Assembly (NCBI GenBank): GCA_017848965.1
Contig: JAFIHA010000064.1
Span: forward strand, 1 to 64,000
Length of the DNA: 64,000 nt
Reading direction: 5' to 3'
Source: Dechloromonas aromatica (nom. nud.)
GTDB lineage: Bacteria > Pseudomonadota > Gammaproteobacteria > Burkholderiales > Rhodocyclaceae
A program made the position numbers and the translations under genes. Below the pieces are notes generated by a model. It made no database searches. It saw only the letters and a list, made by a program, of their open reading frames with translations, and was not told where the DNA came from. Positions within the stretch are counted from its first letter, which is position 1. Every line of letters starts with the position of its first letter. Shown here in pieces: positions 33,430 to 42,666 of the stretch.

Positions 33430-36400
33430 ATGAACATCAATCGACGGCAGTTTTTCAAGATTTCGGCGGCCAGCCTGAGCAGTTCCGGCCTCGTCGCGCT
33501 CGGCATGACGCCGACCGCCGCCCAGGCGGAAGTCCGCCAGTACAAGTTGTTCCGCGCCACCGAGACGCGCAACAACTGCACCTATTGCTCGGTCGGCTGC
33601 GGCATTCTGATGTACAGCCTGGGCGACGGCGCCAAGAACGCGAAGAAGAAGATCTTCCACGTCGAGGGCGACCCGGATCACCCGGTCAGCCGCGGCTCGC
33701 TGTGCCCGAAGGGGGCCGGCGTGCTCGACTTCATCCACAGCGAGCAGCGCCTCAAGTATCCGGAAGTGCGCGAGGCCGGCAGCAACGCATGGAAGCGCAT
33801 CTCCTGGGATGAGGCGATCGAGCGCATCGCCCGCCTGATGAAGGACGACCGCGACGCCAACTTCATCGAGAAGAACGAGAAGGGACAACTGGTCAACCGC
33901 TGGACGACCACCGGCTTCCTCGGTTCGTCGGCGGCGAGCAACGAAACCGGCATCCTCGACGTCAAGTTCGCCCGCGCGCTGGGCATGGTGCACCTGGAGA
34001 ACCAGGCCCGCCTCTGCCACGGCCCGTCGGTGGCCGGCCTGGCGCCGTCCTTCGGGCGCGGCGCGATGACCAACAACTGGGTCGATATCAAGAACGCCAA
34101 CGTCATCCTGGTGATGGGCGGCAACCCGGCCGAGGCCCACCCGGTCGGCTTCAAGTGGGCGGTCGAGGCCAAGGTGCGCAACAAGGCCTACATGATGGTC
34201 GTCGATCCGCGCTTCAACCGCACCGCCGCCGTCGCCGACTTCTATTCGCCGATCCGTGCCGGTGCCGATGCCGCCTTCCTGCTCGGCGTCGCCAACTACC
34301 TGCTGGGCAACGACAAGATCCAGCACGAGTACGTCAAGGCCTACACCAACGCGCCGCTCATCGTGCGCGAGGACTACAAGTTCGAAGATGGCTTGTTCAG
34401 CGGCTATGACGCCGAGAAACGCAGCTACGACCGCTCCTCCTGGGCCTACGAACTGGGCGCCGACGGCTACGCGTTGCGCGACGAGACGCTGCAGCATCCG
34501 CGCTGCGTCTTCAACCTGCTCAAGAAGCACGTCGAGCGCTACACGCCGGAGATGGTCAGCAGCATCTGCGGCACGCCCAAGGAAGACTTCCTGCACGTCT
34601 GCGAGAAACTCGCTTCGACCTGCGTCCCGGACAAGACCACCAGCATCCTCTACGCGCTCGGCTGGACCCACCACGTCGGCGGCTCGCAGATGATCCGCGC
34701 CTCGGCCATCGTCCAGTTGCTGCTCGGCAACATCGGCATGCCCGGCGGCGGCATCAATGCGCTGCGCGGTCACTCCAACGTCCAGGGCTTCACCGACCTG
34801 GGCGTGCTCACCACAATGTTGCCGGGCTACCTGACGCTGCCCAACGAGAACCAGGAAACGCTGCAGATCTATCTCGAACAGCGCACGCCGAAGACCCTGG
34901 TCGACAAGCAGGTGAACTTCTGGAAGAACACGCCCAAGTTCATGGTCAGCTTCCTCAAGGGGATGTACGGCGACAAGGCCACGCCCGAGAACAACTTCGG
35001 CTACGACTGGCTGCCCAAGTGGGACCGCAGATACGACGTGATGGCCTTCGTCGAGCAGATGCACAAGGGCAAGGCCAACGGTTACATCGTCCAGGGTTTC
35101 AACGTGATCGCCGCCGCCGCGTCGTCGGGCAAGGTGCGCGAAGGCCTGGCCAAGCTCAAGTACCTGGTGGTGATGGACCCGCTGCAGACCGAAACCTCGT
35201 CGTTCTGGCAGAACCACGGCGAGTTCAACAACGTCAATCCGGCCGACATCCAGACCACGGTGTTCCGCCTGCCGTCGTCCTGCTTCGCCGAGGAGAACGG
35301 TTCGATCGCCAACTCCGGCCGCTGGCTGCAATGGCACTGGGCGGCGCAGACGCCGCCGCACGAAGCCTGGCACGACGGCCGCTTCCTCGGCACCCTGCTG
35401 ATGAAGCTGCGCGAACTCTATGCCAAGGAAGGCGGCGTCTGCCCCGAGCCGCTGATGAACCTGGACTGGAACTACCACGATCCGAAGGACCCGCATCCGG
35501 AAGAGGTTGCCAAGCAGCTCAACGGCTACGCGCTGGCCGACCTGTTCGACGACAAGGGCAACCCGATTGCGAAAAAGGGCGAGTTGCTGTCGAGCTTCGC
35601 CCACCTGCGCGACGACGGCACGACGACCAGCCTGTGCTGGATCTACACCGGGCAATGGACGCAGGCCGGCAACATGATGGCCCGCCGCGACAATACCGAC
35701 ACCGGCCTCGGCAACACGCCGGGCTGGGGCTTCGCCTGGCCGGCCAACCGCCGCCTGCTGTACAACCGGGCTTCGGCCGATCCGTCCGGCAAGCCGTGGG
35801 ATCCGAAGCGCAAGTTCCTGCACTGGGACGGCGTCAAGTGGAGCGGCGCCGACGTCCCCGACTATCCGCCGACGGCCGCGCCGGACAGCGGTGTCAGCCC
35901 GTTCATCATGCTCCAGGACGGCGTCGGCCACCTGTTCTCGATGGGCGCGATGACCGATGGGCCCTTCCCCGAGCACTACGAACCCGAGGAAAGCCCGATT
36001 CCGGCCAATCCGCTGCATTCGGGCAGCGGCAAGAGCCCGGTGGCGCGCGTGTTCAAGGACGACAGGGACAGTTTCGGCAGCCGCGAGGAGTTCCCCTACG
36101 TCGCCACCTCGTACTCGATCACCGAGATGTTCCGCCACTGGACCAAGCACTCGCTGCTCAACGCCATCGTCCAGCCCGAGCAGTTCGTCGAAATCAGCGA
36201 GAAGCTGGCGGCGAGCAAGGGCATCAAGGCCGGCGACCTGATCAAGGTGTCGAGCAAGCGCGGTCACATCCGCGGCAAGGCGGTGGTGACCAAGCGCGTG
36301 ATGACGCTGCAGGTGGCGGGGCAGGAAGTCGAGCAGGTCGGCATCCCGGTGCATTGGGGCTTCGAGGGCACGGCGCGCAAGGGCTACCTGGCCAACACGC

Positions 36401-36477
36401 TGAGCCCGCGCGTCGGCGACGCCAACACCCATACGCCCGAATACAAGGCCTTCCTGGTCAACATCGAAAAGGCTTGA
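33430..36477 (+). CDS. fdnG: Formate dehydrogenase-N/O type, catalytic alpha subunit (Cys form)
   Basis: Periplasmic molybdoenzyme of 1015 aa, the same length as E. coli FdnG, oxidising formate to CO2. A Tat signal (RRQFFK, residues 5-10; cleavage after AQA) is followed by the 4Fe-4S site ([11 protein letters not shown] and GSLCPKGAG). Residue 196, selenocysteine in E. coli FdnG, is encoded by TGC here ([20 protein letters not shown]), so this is the cysteine form. The conserved His follows directly. The Mo-bis-MGD domains continue to a normal C-terminus. The ATG at 33430 is chosen because it opens directly into the Tat signal. Confidence 0.96.
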   Translation: MNINRRQFFKISAASLSSSGLVALGMTPTAAQAEVRQYKLFRATETRNNCTYCSVGCGILMYSLGDGAKNAKKKIFHVEGDPDHPVSRGSLCPKGAGVLDFIHSEQRLKYPEVREAGSNAWKRISWDEAIERIARLMKDDRDANFIEKNEKGQLVNRWTTTGFLGSSAASNETGILDVKFARALGMVHLENQARLCHGPSVAGLAPSFGRGAMTNNWVDIKNANVILVMGGNPAEAHPVGFKWAVEAKVRNKAYMMVVDPRFNRTAAVADFYSPIRAGADAAFLLGVANYLLGNDKIQHEYVKAYTNAPLIVREDYKFEDGLFSGYDAEKRSYDRSSWAYELGADGYALRDETLQHPRCVFNLLKKHVERYTPEMVSSICGTPKEDFLHVCEKLASTCVPDKTTSILYALGWTHHVGGSQMIRASAIVQLLLGNIGMPGGGINALRGHSNVQGFTDLGVLTTMLPGYLTLPNENQETLQIYLEQRTPKTLVDKQVNFWKNTPKFMVSFLKGMYGDKATPENNFGYDWLPKWDRRYDVMAFVEQMHKGKANGYIVQGFNVIAAAASSGKVREGLAKLKYLVVMDPLQTETSSFWQNHGEFNNVNPADIQTTVFRLPSSCFAEENGSIANSGRWLQWHWAAQTPPHEAWHDGRFLGTLLMKLRELYAKEGGVCPEPLMNLDWNYHDPKDPHPEEVAKQLNGYALADLFDDKGNPIAKKGELLSSFAHLRDDGTTTSLCWIYTGQWTQAGNMMARRDNTDTGLGNTPGWGFAWPANRRLLYNRASADPSGKPWDPKRKFLHWDGVKWSGADVPDYPPTAAPDSGVSPFIMLQDGVGHLFSMGAMTDGPFPEHYEPEESPIPANPLHSGSGKSPVARVFKDDRDSFGSREEFPYVATSYSITEMFRHWTKHSLLNAIVQPEQFVEISEKLAASKGIKAGDLIKVSSKRGHIRGKAVVTKRVMTLQVAGQEVEQVGIPVHWGFEGTARKGYLANTLSPRVGDANTHTPEYKAFLVNIEKA

Positions 36478-36487
36478 GGAAACCATC

Positions 36488-37396
36488 ATGTCCATGCAAT
36501 CCCAAGACATCATCCGGCGCTCGGCCACCTCGAGCCTGACGCCGCCGCCGCAAGTCCGCGACCACAAGCTGGAAGTCGCCAAGCTGATCGACGTTTCCGT
36601 GTGCATCGGCTGCAAGGGCTGCCAGGTCGCCTGCTCGGAGTGGAACGACATCCGCGACGAAGTCGGCCACAACCACGGCGTCTACGACAATCCGGTCGAC
36701 CTCAGCGCCAAGAGCTGGACGGTGATGCGTTTCGCCGAACACCAGGACGAAGGTGGCCGCCTGCAGTGGCTGATCCGCAAGGACGGCTGCATGCATTGCG
36801 CCGATCCCGGTTGCCTGAAGTCCTGCCCGTCGCCCGGCGCGATCATCCAGTACGCCAACGGCGTCGTCGATTTCCAGTCCGAACAGTGCATCGGTTGCGG
36901 TTACTGCGTCACCGGCTGCCCGTTCAACGTGCCGCGGATCAACAAGGACGACAACAAGGCCTACAAGTGCACGCTGTGCTCGGACCGCCTGGCCGTCGGC
37001 CAGGAGCCGTCCTGCGTCAAGACCTGCCCGACCGGTGCCATCCAGTTCGGGACCAAGGAAGACATGAAACTGGTCGCCGAGGACCGGGTCAAGGACCTCA
37101 AGGAACGCGGCTTCGCCAATGCCGGCCTGTACGACCCGCAAGGGGTGGGCGGCACGCACGTCATGTACGTGCTGCATCACGCCGACCGGCCCGAGCTGTA
37201 CAGCGGCCTGCCGGCGAATCCGGCGATCAGCCCGCTGGTCTCGATCTGGAAGGGCGTCACCAAGCCGCTGGCGACGCTGGCGCTGGCCGGCATCGCGCTG
37301 GGCAGCCTGTTCCACTACGTGACCAAGGGTCCGAATGAGGTTTCCCGCGAAATCGAGGAAGAAATCGAAGCCGAAGACAAGGAGGCAGCAAAATGA
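36488..37396 (+). CDS. fdnH: Formate dehydrogenase beta subunit, four 4Fe-4S clusters
   Basis: Electron-transfer subunit of 302 aa. Four ferredoxin-type Cys groups are visible: [37 protein letters not shown] and [15 protein letters not shown]. A single C-terminal membrane helix ([18 protein letters not shown]) anchors it, as in FdnH, passing electrons from the catalytic subunit to the cytochrome. The start follows fdnG by 10 bp with the ribosome site GAGGAAA. A highly charged tail ([13 protein letters not shown]) overlaps fdnI by 4 bp. Confidence 0.95.
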   Translation: MSMQSQDIIRRSATSSLTPPPQVRDHKLEVAKLIDVSVCIGCKGCQVACSEWNDIRDEVGHNHGVYDNPVDLSAKSWTVMRFAEHQDEGGRLQWLIRKDGCMHCADPGCLKSCPSPGAIIQYANGVVDFQSEQCIGCGYCVTGCPFNVPRINKDDNKAYKCTLCSDRLAVGQEPSCVKTCPTGAIQFGTKEDMKLVAEDRVKDLKERGFANAGLYDPQGVGGTHVMYVLHHADRPELYSGLPANPAISPLVSIWKGVTKPLATLALAGIALGSLFHYVTKGPNEVSREIEEEIEAEDKEAAK

Positions 37397-38013
37397 TCCG
37401 CGATCCCAAGGACCTCAAGCGCTACAACGCATCCGAGCGGGCCAACCACTGGCTGATCGGCATCAGCTTCATCCTCCTGGCGCTGTCCGGACTGGCTTTC
37501 TTCCACCCGGCCTTCTTCCCGCTGACGCAATTGTTCGGCGGGCCGGTCTGGGCGCGCATCATCCATCCCTACCTCGGGGTGATCATGGCCTTGGCCTTCC
37601 TGGTCATCTTCTTCCGCTTCAAGCACCTGAACAAGATGACGCCGGCCGACAAGGAATGGCTGGCCAAGGCCAAGAACATGGTCGACGGCAACGACCACGA
37701 CATGCCGGAGCAGGGCAAGTACAACGGCGGGCAGAAGGTGATGTTCTGGGCGCTCGCCGTGTGCATGCTGCTGATGGCGGTGTCGGGCCTGCTCATCTGG
37801 CGCGCCTGGTTCGGTTTCGACATCACGCTGGTGCGGCTGGGGGCGGTGGTTCACGCCGCTGCCGGGGCGGTGATGATCGGCCTGATCATGGTGCACGTCT
37901 ATGCCGCGATCTGGGTCAAGGGCACGATCCGCGCCATGTGGTACGGCACGGTCACCCGCGCCTGGGCCAAGCAGCATCATCGCGGCTGGTACCGCCAGGT
38001 CACCGGCAAGTAA
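37393..38013 (+). CDS. fdnI: Formate dehydrogenase gamma subunit, cytochrome b
   Basis: Membrane cytochrome b of 206 aa with four transmembrane helices. Heme and quinone-site histidines fit the family: [24 protein letters not shown], and in the last helix [22 protein letters not shown]. It hands electrons from fdnH to the quinone pool. Overlap with fdnH (ATGA) ensures equal synthesis. A strong intrinsic terminator follows at 38050, ending the fdnGHI unit. Confidence 0.94.
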   Translation: MIRDPKDLKRYNASERANHWLIGISFILLALSGLAFFHPAFFPLTQLFGGPVWARIIHPYLGVIMALAFLVIFFRFKHLNKMTPADKEWLAKAKNMVDGNDHDMPEQGKYNGGQKVMFWALAVCMLLMAVSGLLIWRAWFGFDITLVRLGAVVHAAAGAVMIGLIMVHVYAAIWVKGTIRAMWYGTVTRAWAKQHHRGWYRQVTGK

Positions 38014-38049
38014 GCCGCGCCTTTGCAGCGATTGTTTACCTTGCGTTAT

Positions 38050-38086
38050 CGGGGCTCTGCAGGTTTTCCTGCATCCCCGCTTTTTT
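38050..38086 (+). terminator. Intrinsic terminator after fdnI
   Basis: CGGGG and TGCAGG pair with CCTGCA and CCCCG around a TTTT loop, with a small internal bulge. Six T follow (38081-38086). The T-run ends 18 bp before the fdhD ATG. Confidence 0.8.
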
Positions 38087-38104
38087 GGCAAAACGGATAG
38101 CGCC

Positions 38105-38986
38105 ATGAGTCTGCGGAATTTGAGCCTTGCCGACACCGGCTCGGAAGAGGAAATGCCGGCGGTTGTCAGCACCGGCGTGCATCGTCTGCGCGGCGATGCC
38201 TGGTCGGCAACGAGCGACGACCTGATTGAAGAAGTTCCGGTCGCGCTCGTCTACAACGGCATCTCGCACGCCGTGATGCTCGCCTCGCCGGCTGACCTGG
38301 AGGATTTTGCGCTCGGTTTCAGCCTCTCGGAGGGCATCCTCAGGCGCCCGGGCGAGCTGTACGACATCGAGATCAATAGCGCCTGCGATGGCATCACGCT
38401 CGATCTGAGCATCGCCCACGAACGTTTCGCAGGGCTCAAGGAGCGGCGGCGCCAGCTCGCCGGTCGTACCGGCTGCGGCTTGTGCGGCGTCGATAGCCTG
38501 GCCGCCCTGCCGGCCATGCCGCAATCCGTCCCGCCGGGCGCGGGCGGCATCTCGCTCGCCGCCATCCGCGAAGCGCTGCGCCAGTTGCCGCACTGCCAGA
38601 CCCTGCGCCAGCGCTGTGGTTCGGCGCATGCGGCGGCCTGGGCCGATGAGCAGGGCAACATCGTCTGCGTGCGCGAGGATGTCGGTCGGCACAATGCGCT
38701 CGACAAGCTGATCGGCGCCTTGGCGCGCGGCAAGGTGGCGAGCGCCGGACAGGGCTTCGTCGTGGTCACCAGCCGGGCCTCCTACGAAATGGTCCAGAAA
38801 ACGGCCAGCGCCGGCTTGTCGGCGCTGGTCGCGGTTTCCGCGCCGACCGCGCTGGCGGTCCGCCAGGCCCGCGCCGCCGGCCTGCTGCTGGCAGGTTTTG
38901 CGCGCGCCGAAGGGCTGGTCGTTTATGCTGGCGCCGAACGCCTGTGCGGCGACGGGGTCGGCCCGGCGCCGGCCATCCTGATGTAA
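38105..38986 (+). CDS. fdhD: Formate dehydrogenase accessory sulfurtransferase
   Basis: Protein of 293 aa that transfers sulfur to the molybdenum cofactor before it enters formate dehydrogenase. The essential CxxC is present as Cys124 and Cys127 in RTGCGLCGVDS. Other family blocks are FALGFSLSEGIL and the nucleotide/cofactor-binding VREDVGRHNALDKLIG, then VVTSRASYEMVQKTA. The gene starts 18 bp after the terminator's T-run, so its expression depends on read-through or a separate weak promoter. It forms a maturation block with fdhE and mobA. Confidence 0.95.
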   Translation: MSLRNLSLADTGSEEEMPAVVSTGVHRLRGDAWSATSDDLIEEVPVALVYNGISHAVMLASPADLEDFALGFSLSEGILRRPGELYDIEINSACDGITLDLSIAHERFAGLKERRRQLAGRTGCGLCGVDSLAALPAMPQSVPPGAGGISLAAIREALRQLPHCQTLRQRCGSAHAAAWADEQGNIVCVREDVGRHNALDKLIGALARGKVASAGQGFVVVTSRASYEMVQKTASAGLSALVAVSAPTALAVRQARAAGLLLAGFARAEGLVVYAGAERLCGDGVGPAPAILM

Positions 38987-38999
38987 CCCGAGAAAACAC

Positions 39000-39887
39000 A
39001 TGCAATTTTCCCCGCAAACCCTGCCTTCAACCGACGATTACCCGAGCCTGCTGCGTCCGGGAACCAGCGTCTTCGCCCGCCGGGCCAGCCGCCTGCGCAC
39101 GCTGGCCGGCGCCTCGCCGGCAGCCGACTGGCTGAATCGCCTGGCACTGCTGTGCGACGCGCAGCAGACGGCGTTCGACGCGCTGGGCGACCTCGGCCTG
39201 CGCTTGCCGGCCGGTTTTGACTGGCAGCAGGCCGCGGTGGCCGGTCGCCAGAAGGAAATCGAAGCGGCGTGGCCGGCGATCTACCCGCAACTGGCCGGCG
39301 CCATGGCCGCCGCGGGCGTTGCCGTCGCTGACCTGGAAGCGGCCAAGGCCAGCCTGCCGGCAGTGCGCGCCTTGCTCGAGGGCGAGGCCGAGGCCGCCTT
39401 GCGGGCGCCGAGCGAAGCGGTGCTCGCCGCCGCGCTGCAGGTGGTGTGGACGCGCTTCGCCCAGGGGCTGGACGTGCCGGCCGGCAAGGTCTTGCTGGCC
39501 GAACGCGGGCATTGCCCGTGCTGCGGCAGCTTGCCGCTCGGCAGCATCGTCTTTGCCGGGCCGGGCCGGGGCGGCGCCCGCTATCAGGAATGCAGCCTGT
39601 GCGCGACGCGCTGGAACGCGGTGCGCGCTCGTTGCACCTTGTGCGACGATCCGGGCGTGGTCGCCTACCTCGGCATCGAGGACGCCTTTCCGGCGGTCCG
39701 CGCCGAGGCCTGCGAACACTGCAAGGGCTACAGCAAGCTCTATTTCCAGGACAAGGACCTCGCCGTCGATCCGCTCGCCGACGATCTGGCGAGCCTCGCG
39801 CTCGATGTCCTGGTCGGCGAACAGGGCTATGCCAGAGGCGGGCCGAATCCCTTCCTGCTGCTCGGCGGGAATGCTGAACCGGACTGA
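39000..39887 (+). CDS. fdhE: Formate dehydrogenase accessory protein
   Basis: Cytoplasmic protein of 295 aa needed for activity of Tat-exported formate dehydrogenases; it binds the catalytic subunit before export. Rubredoxin-like Cys pairs are visible: CPCCGSLP, CSLCATRW, CTLCDD and CEHCKGYSK. The N-terminal helical half is less conserved. It begins 13 bp after fdhD and ends 16 bp before mobA, so the three are probably one transcript. Confidence 0.93.
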   Translation: MQFSPQTLPSTDDYPSLLRPGTSVFARRASRLRTLAGASPAADWLNRLALLCDAQQTAFDALGDLGLRLPAGFDWQQAAVAGRQKEIEAAWPAIYPQLAGAMAAAGVAVADLEAAKASLPAVRALLEGEAEAALRAPSEAVLAAALQVVWTRFAQGLDVPAGKVLLAERGHCPCCGSLPLGSIVFAGPGRGGARYQECSLCATRWNAVRARCTLCDDPGVVAYLGIEDAFPAVRAEACEHCKGYSKLYFQDKDLAVDPLADDLASLALDVLVGEQGYARGGPNPFLLLGGNAEPD

Positions 39888-39903
39888 AACGAAGGCTGGG
39901 TGA

Positions 39904-40506
39904 ATGCACAACAAATGCTCACCTGAGCGCTCCCGGATCACCGGCGTCGTCCTGGCCGGCGGTCTCGGCCGGCGCATGGGCGGCGTCGACAAGGGCCTGC
40001 AGGAACTCGACGGGCGGCCGCTGGTGGCGCACGTGATTGCCCGGCTGGCGCCGCAGGTGGGCAGCCTGCTGATCAACGCCAACCGCAATACCGAGCGTTA
40101 CGCCGCCTTCGGCTATCCGGTGGTGGCCGATGCCATCGACGGTTTCGCAGGGCCGCTGGCCGGGCTGCACGCGGCGCTGGCGGCGGCAACGACGCCTTAC
40201 GTGGCGACCGCTCCGTGCGATTCGCCCTTTCTGCCGGACGATCTGGTTCCCCGGCTGTTTGCGGCCTTGACCGCAAATGCCGCGCAGATTGCCGTCGCCC
40301 GTACCGGCGAGCAGACGCACCCGGTATTCTGCCTGTGCCGACGCGAGTTGTTGCCGTCGCTGGCGGCCTGGCTGCAGGCCGGCGAGCGCCGCTTCGGCGG
40401 CTGGACGGCGACGCTGGCCGCGGTCGAGGTCGCTTTCGACGACCAGTCGGCGGCCTTCGAGAACATCAACACGCGCGAAGAGCTGGCGCGTTACGGCGGC
40501 GCCTAA
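39904..40506 (+). CDS. mobA: Molybdenum cofactor guanylyltransferase
   Basis: Enzyme of 200 aa that attaches GMP to molybdopterin, giving the bis-MGD form needed by FdnG. The nucleotide-binding signature LAGGLGRRMGGVDKGLQELDGRPL is at residues 17-40. ADAIDGFAGPLAGLHAAL and ATAPCDSPFLPDDLV, with the metal-binding Asp, follow. NINTREEL near the C-terminus completes the family pattern. The stop overlaps the convergent lipoprotein gene by 4 bp. Confidence 0.93.
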   Translation: MHNKCSPERSRITGVVLAGGLGRRMGGVDKGLQELDGRPLVAHVIARLAPQVGSLLINANRNTERYAAFGYPVVADAIDGFAGPLAGLHAALAAATTPYVATAPCDSPFLPDDLVPRLFAALTANAAQIAVARTGEQTHPVFCLCRRELLPSLAAWLQAGERRFGGWTATLAAVEVAFDDQSAAFENINTREELARYGGA

Positions 40507-41000
40507 CGTCCTTTCGGTTCGATACGCTGGCCGGCCTTGCGCAGCGTGCCGTCGCCGAGGTCGAAGTGCGCCGAGAAATAGGTCTCCTCGGTCGGGATGT
40601 CGCCGGCAATGTGCCATTCCCAGACCTCTTCGCCGAGATTGCTGAATACCTCGCGGCGCGCCGGCTGGCCGAGTCGGCGACGCAACTCCTGCTGCGTCAT
40701 GCCCGGCGCGACGCGTGCCAGGTTTTCCGGAGTCAGGACCTGTTCCAGTTCGCTGACGATGTCGCGGCCGTCGAAGCTGATCATGTAGCAGTGGATGCCG
40801 GCCGGCTGGCGGCTGTATTCCCAGGTCGCCGTACCGTCGTCGTTGCGGTGGATGAAGCCGGGCTCGCCCATGCGGCTGCGCACTTCGGCCAGAGTGGTGA
40901 TGCCCGGCTTGATCTCGGGCAGATTGACCGCATCGCAGGCCGGCAGGAGGGTGGCGGCAAGGGCGGAGAAGACGGTGGCAATCCAGCCGGGCAGTTTCAT
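40503..41000 (-). CDS. BamE/SmpA-like outer-membrane lipoprotein
   Basis: Protein of 165 aa with a lipoprotein signal (MKLPGWIATVFSALAATLLPAC; lipobox LPAC). Two SmpA/BamE-like units follow: IKPGITTLAEVRSRMGEPGFIHRNDDGTATWEYS near the start and VAPGMTQQELRRRLGQPARREVF followed by EEVWEW in the second half. The single-unit BamE is smaller, so this is a tandem relative rather than BamE itself. The ATG at 41000 has the ribosome site AGAGGAAA. Role in envelope assembly is only inferred from the fold. Confidence 0.75.
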   Translation of the reverse strand: MKLPGWIATVFSALAATLLPACDAVNLPEIKPGITTLAEVRSRMGEPGFIHRNDDGTATWEYSRQPAGIHCYMISFDGRDIVSELEQVLTPENLARVAPGMTQQELRRRLGQPARREVFSNLGEEVWEWHIAGDIPTEETYFSAHFDLGDGTLRKAGQRIEPKGR

Positions 41001-41090
41001 CGAAATTTCCTCTTGGGTGATGTTGCTCAGTTTACGCAAATTGCCGTCGGGCTTTCATAATAGGGCTCCTGACCCATTTTCCGACCGCCA

Positions 41091-41483
41091 ATGCAGCATC
41101 TCGACCCCCACGCCGCCCACCTTTTCCTGCAACAGACGCCGGAGGCGGTCCTGGTCGACTGCCGGACCGAGATCGAGCACATGTACGTCGGTCACCCGAT
41201 CGGCGCCGAACACGTCGCCTGGCAGGAAGGCCCGGACTGGGAAATCGACCCGGATTTCGCGGCCAAGGTGAAACGCCTGCTCAGGGGCGAGCTGGCCCGG
41301 CCGGTGCTGCTCATCTGCCGCAGCGGGGTGCGCTCGCTGGCCGCCGGCGAGGCCCTGGAGGCAGCGGGCTTCAGCCAGGTGATCAACGTTGTGGAAGGCT
41401 TCGAGGGGCCACTCGACGAGGATTTTCATCGCGGCACGCTGGGTGGCTGGCGCTATCGCGGCCTACCCTGGCAGCAATCTTAG
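41091..41483 (+). CDS. Rhodanese-like domain protein
   Basis: Single-domain rhodanese of 130 aa. The active-site loop CRSGVRS holds the catalytic Cys, preceded by VLVDCRTEIEHMYVGHPIGAEHV and followed by LEAAGFSQVINVVEGFEGPLD. Such proteins transfer or sense sulfane sulfur. The tail (LGGWRYRGLPWQQS) is typical of the small proteobacterial form. It is followed by a convergent transporter gene, with 21 bp of overlap. Confidence 0.88.
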   Translation: MQHLDPHAAHLFLQQTPEAVLVDCRTEIEHMYVGHPIGAEHVAWQEGPDWEIDPDFAAKVKRLLRGELARPVLLICRSGVRSLAAGEALEAAGFSQVINVVEGFEGPLDEDFHRGTLGGWRYRGLPWQQS

Positions 41484-42662
41484 CCGCCGGTGGGCGAGGG
41501 CGGCCAGGCCGCCGATGGCGAGCAGGCCGGCCATGCCCAGCGCCAGATGCAGGGTTGAACTCCACAGGGCCGGTGCAATCAAGGCCGCTGCGACGCCGTT
41601 GAAACCGGACTGGAAGAAGGTCTGGCAGGACGCTGCCAAGCCGCGTTGCGCCGGGAAGGGGTCGAGCGCGAACAGCGTCAGGTTGGGCATCGCCAGCGAC
41701 ATGCCCAGGGTGTAGACGAAAAGCGGCGCGACGCTCCACGGCAGGCCGGGCGGCAGGCTCAGGTTGAGTGCCAGATTGAGGCTGGCGGCGCAGCCCATCA
41801 CCAGATAACCGAGGGCGATCGTGCGGCCCGGGGCAAGGCGGCCGGCGAGCCGTCCGGAACACCATGAACCGCTCATCAGTCCCAGCATCGCCGGGCCGAA
41901 CAGCCAGAGGAAGGCGGTTTCCGGCAGACCGAGGTGACGCATCAGGAATACCGGCGACGACAGCACGTAAATGAAGAAGCCGCCGAAATTGAGCGCCAGC
42001 GCGGCGCAGGCGAAAAGGAAGCGGGGCGAGCTGAAGACCTTGCGATAGGTGCTGGCGAGATAGGCCGGGCGTAGCGACTGGCGCTTTTCCGGCGGCAGGG
42101 TTTCCGGCAGCAGGTGGAGACAGGCGATCAACAAGACGATGGTCGACAGGCTCAGGAAAGCGAAGATCGAGCGCCAGCCGAAAGCGCTTTGCAGCCAACC
42201 GCCGATTACCGGCGCAATGGCCGGCGCCAGTGCGAACATCATGGTGATTTGCGCCATCAGGCGTTGCGCGTCGGCGCCATCGTAGAGATCGCGGACGATG
42301 GCGCGGCTGATGACGATGCCGGCGCCGGCGGTGATACCCTGAATGGCGCGCCAGAACCACAGTTGCCCGATGCTGCTGGCGAGCATGCAGCCGAGCGAGG
42401 CGACGCCGAACAGCGCGAGCGCGCCGAGGATCACCCGACGGCGCCCGAAGCGGTCGGCAATCGCGCCGTGCCACAGGGTCATCGCGGCGAAGGAGAAAAG
42501 GTAGGCGGACAGCGTCTGCTGCACCTCGATCTGCGTCGCGCCCAGGCGTTGGGCGATGTCCGGGAAGGACGGCAGGTAGGTGTCGATCGAGAACGGACCG
42601 AGCGCGGACAGGCAGGCGAGCAGCAGCGCCAGGCCGCGGGTACTGCGGGAGGATGGGGGCAT
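41463..42662 (-). CDS. Bcr/CflA-type multidrug efflux MFS transporter
   Basis: Inner-membrane proton antiporter of 399 aa with 12 predicted helices. Family motifs are FSIDTYLPSFPDIAQRL at the start, GAIADRFGRRRVILGAL in loop 2-3, and RAIQGITAGAGIVISRAIVRDLYDG in helix 4. The C-terminal half is less conserved, as usual. Substrate is not predictable beyond drug or metabolite efflux. The ATG at 42662 starts 4 bp after the end of the convergently oriented neighbour's frame in the same direction, comM, so the two may be co-transcribed. Confidence 0.88.
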   Translation of the reverse strand: MPPSSRSTRGLALLLACLSALGPFSIDTYLPSFPDIAQRLGATQIEVQQTLSAYLFSFAAMTLWHGAIADRFGRRRVILGALALFGVASLGCMLASSIGQLWFWRAIQGITAGAGIVISRAIVRDLYDGADAQRLMAQITMMFALAPAIAPVIGGWLQSAFGWRSIFAFLSLSTIVLLIACLHLLPETLPPEKRQSLRPAYLASTYRKVFSSPRFLFACAALALNFGGFFIYVLSSPVFLMRHLGLPETAFLWLFGPAMLGLMSGSWCSGRLAGRLAPGRTIALGYLVMGCAASLNLALNLSLPPGLPWSVAPLFVYTLGMSLAMPNLTLFALDPFPAQRGLAASCQTFFQSGFNGVAAALIAPALWSSTLHLALGMAGLLAIGGLAALAHRRLRLLPG

Positions 42663-42666
42663 GGAA

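Noticed and set aside
34015..34017. Selenocysteine codon in fdnG
   Set aside because: The codon is TGC, not TGA, and no selenocysteine insertion hairpin is needed.
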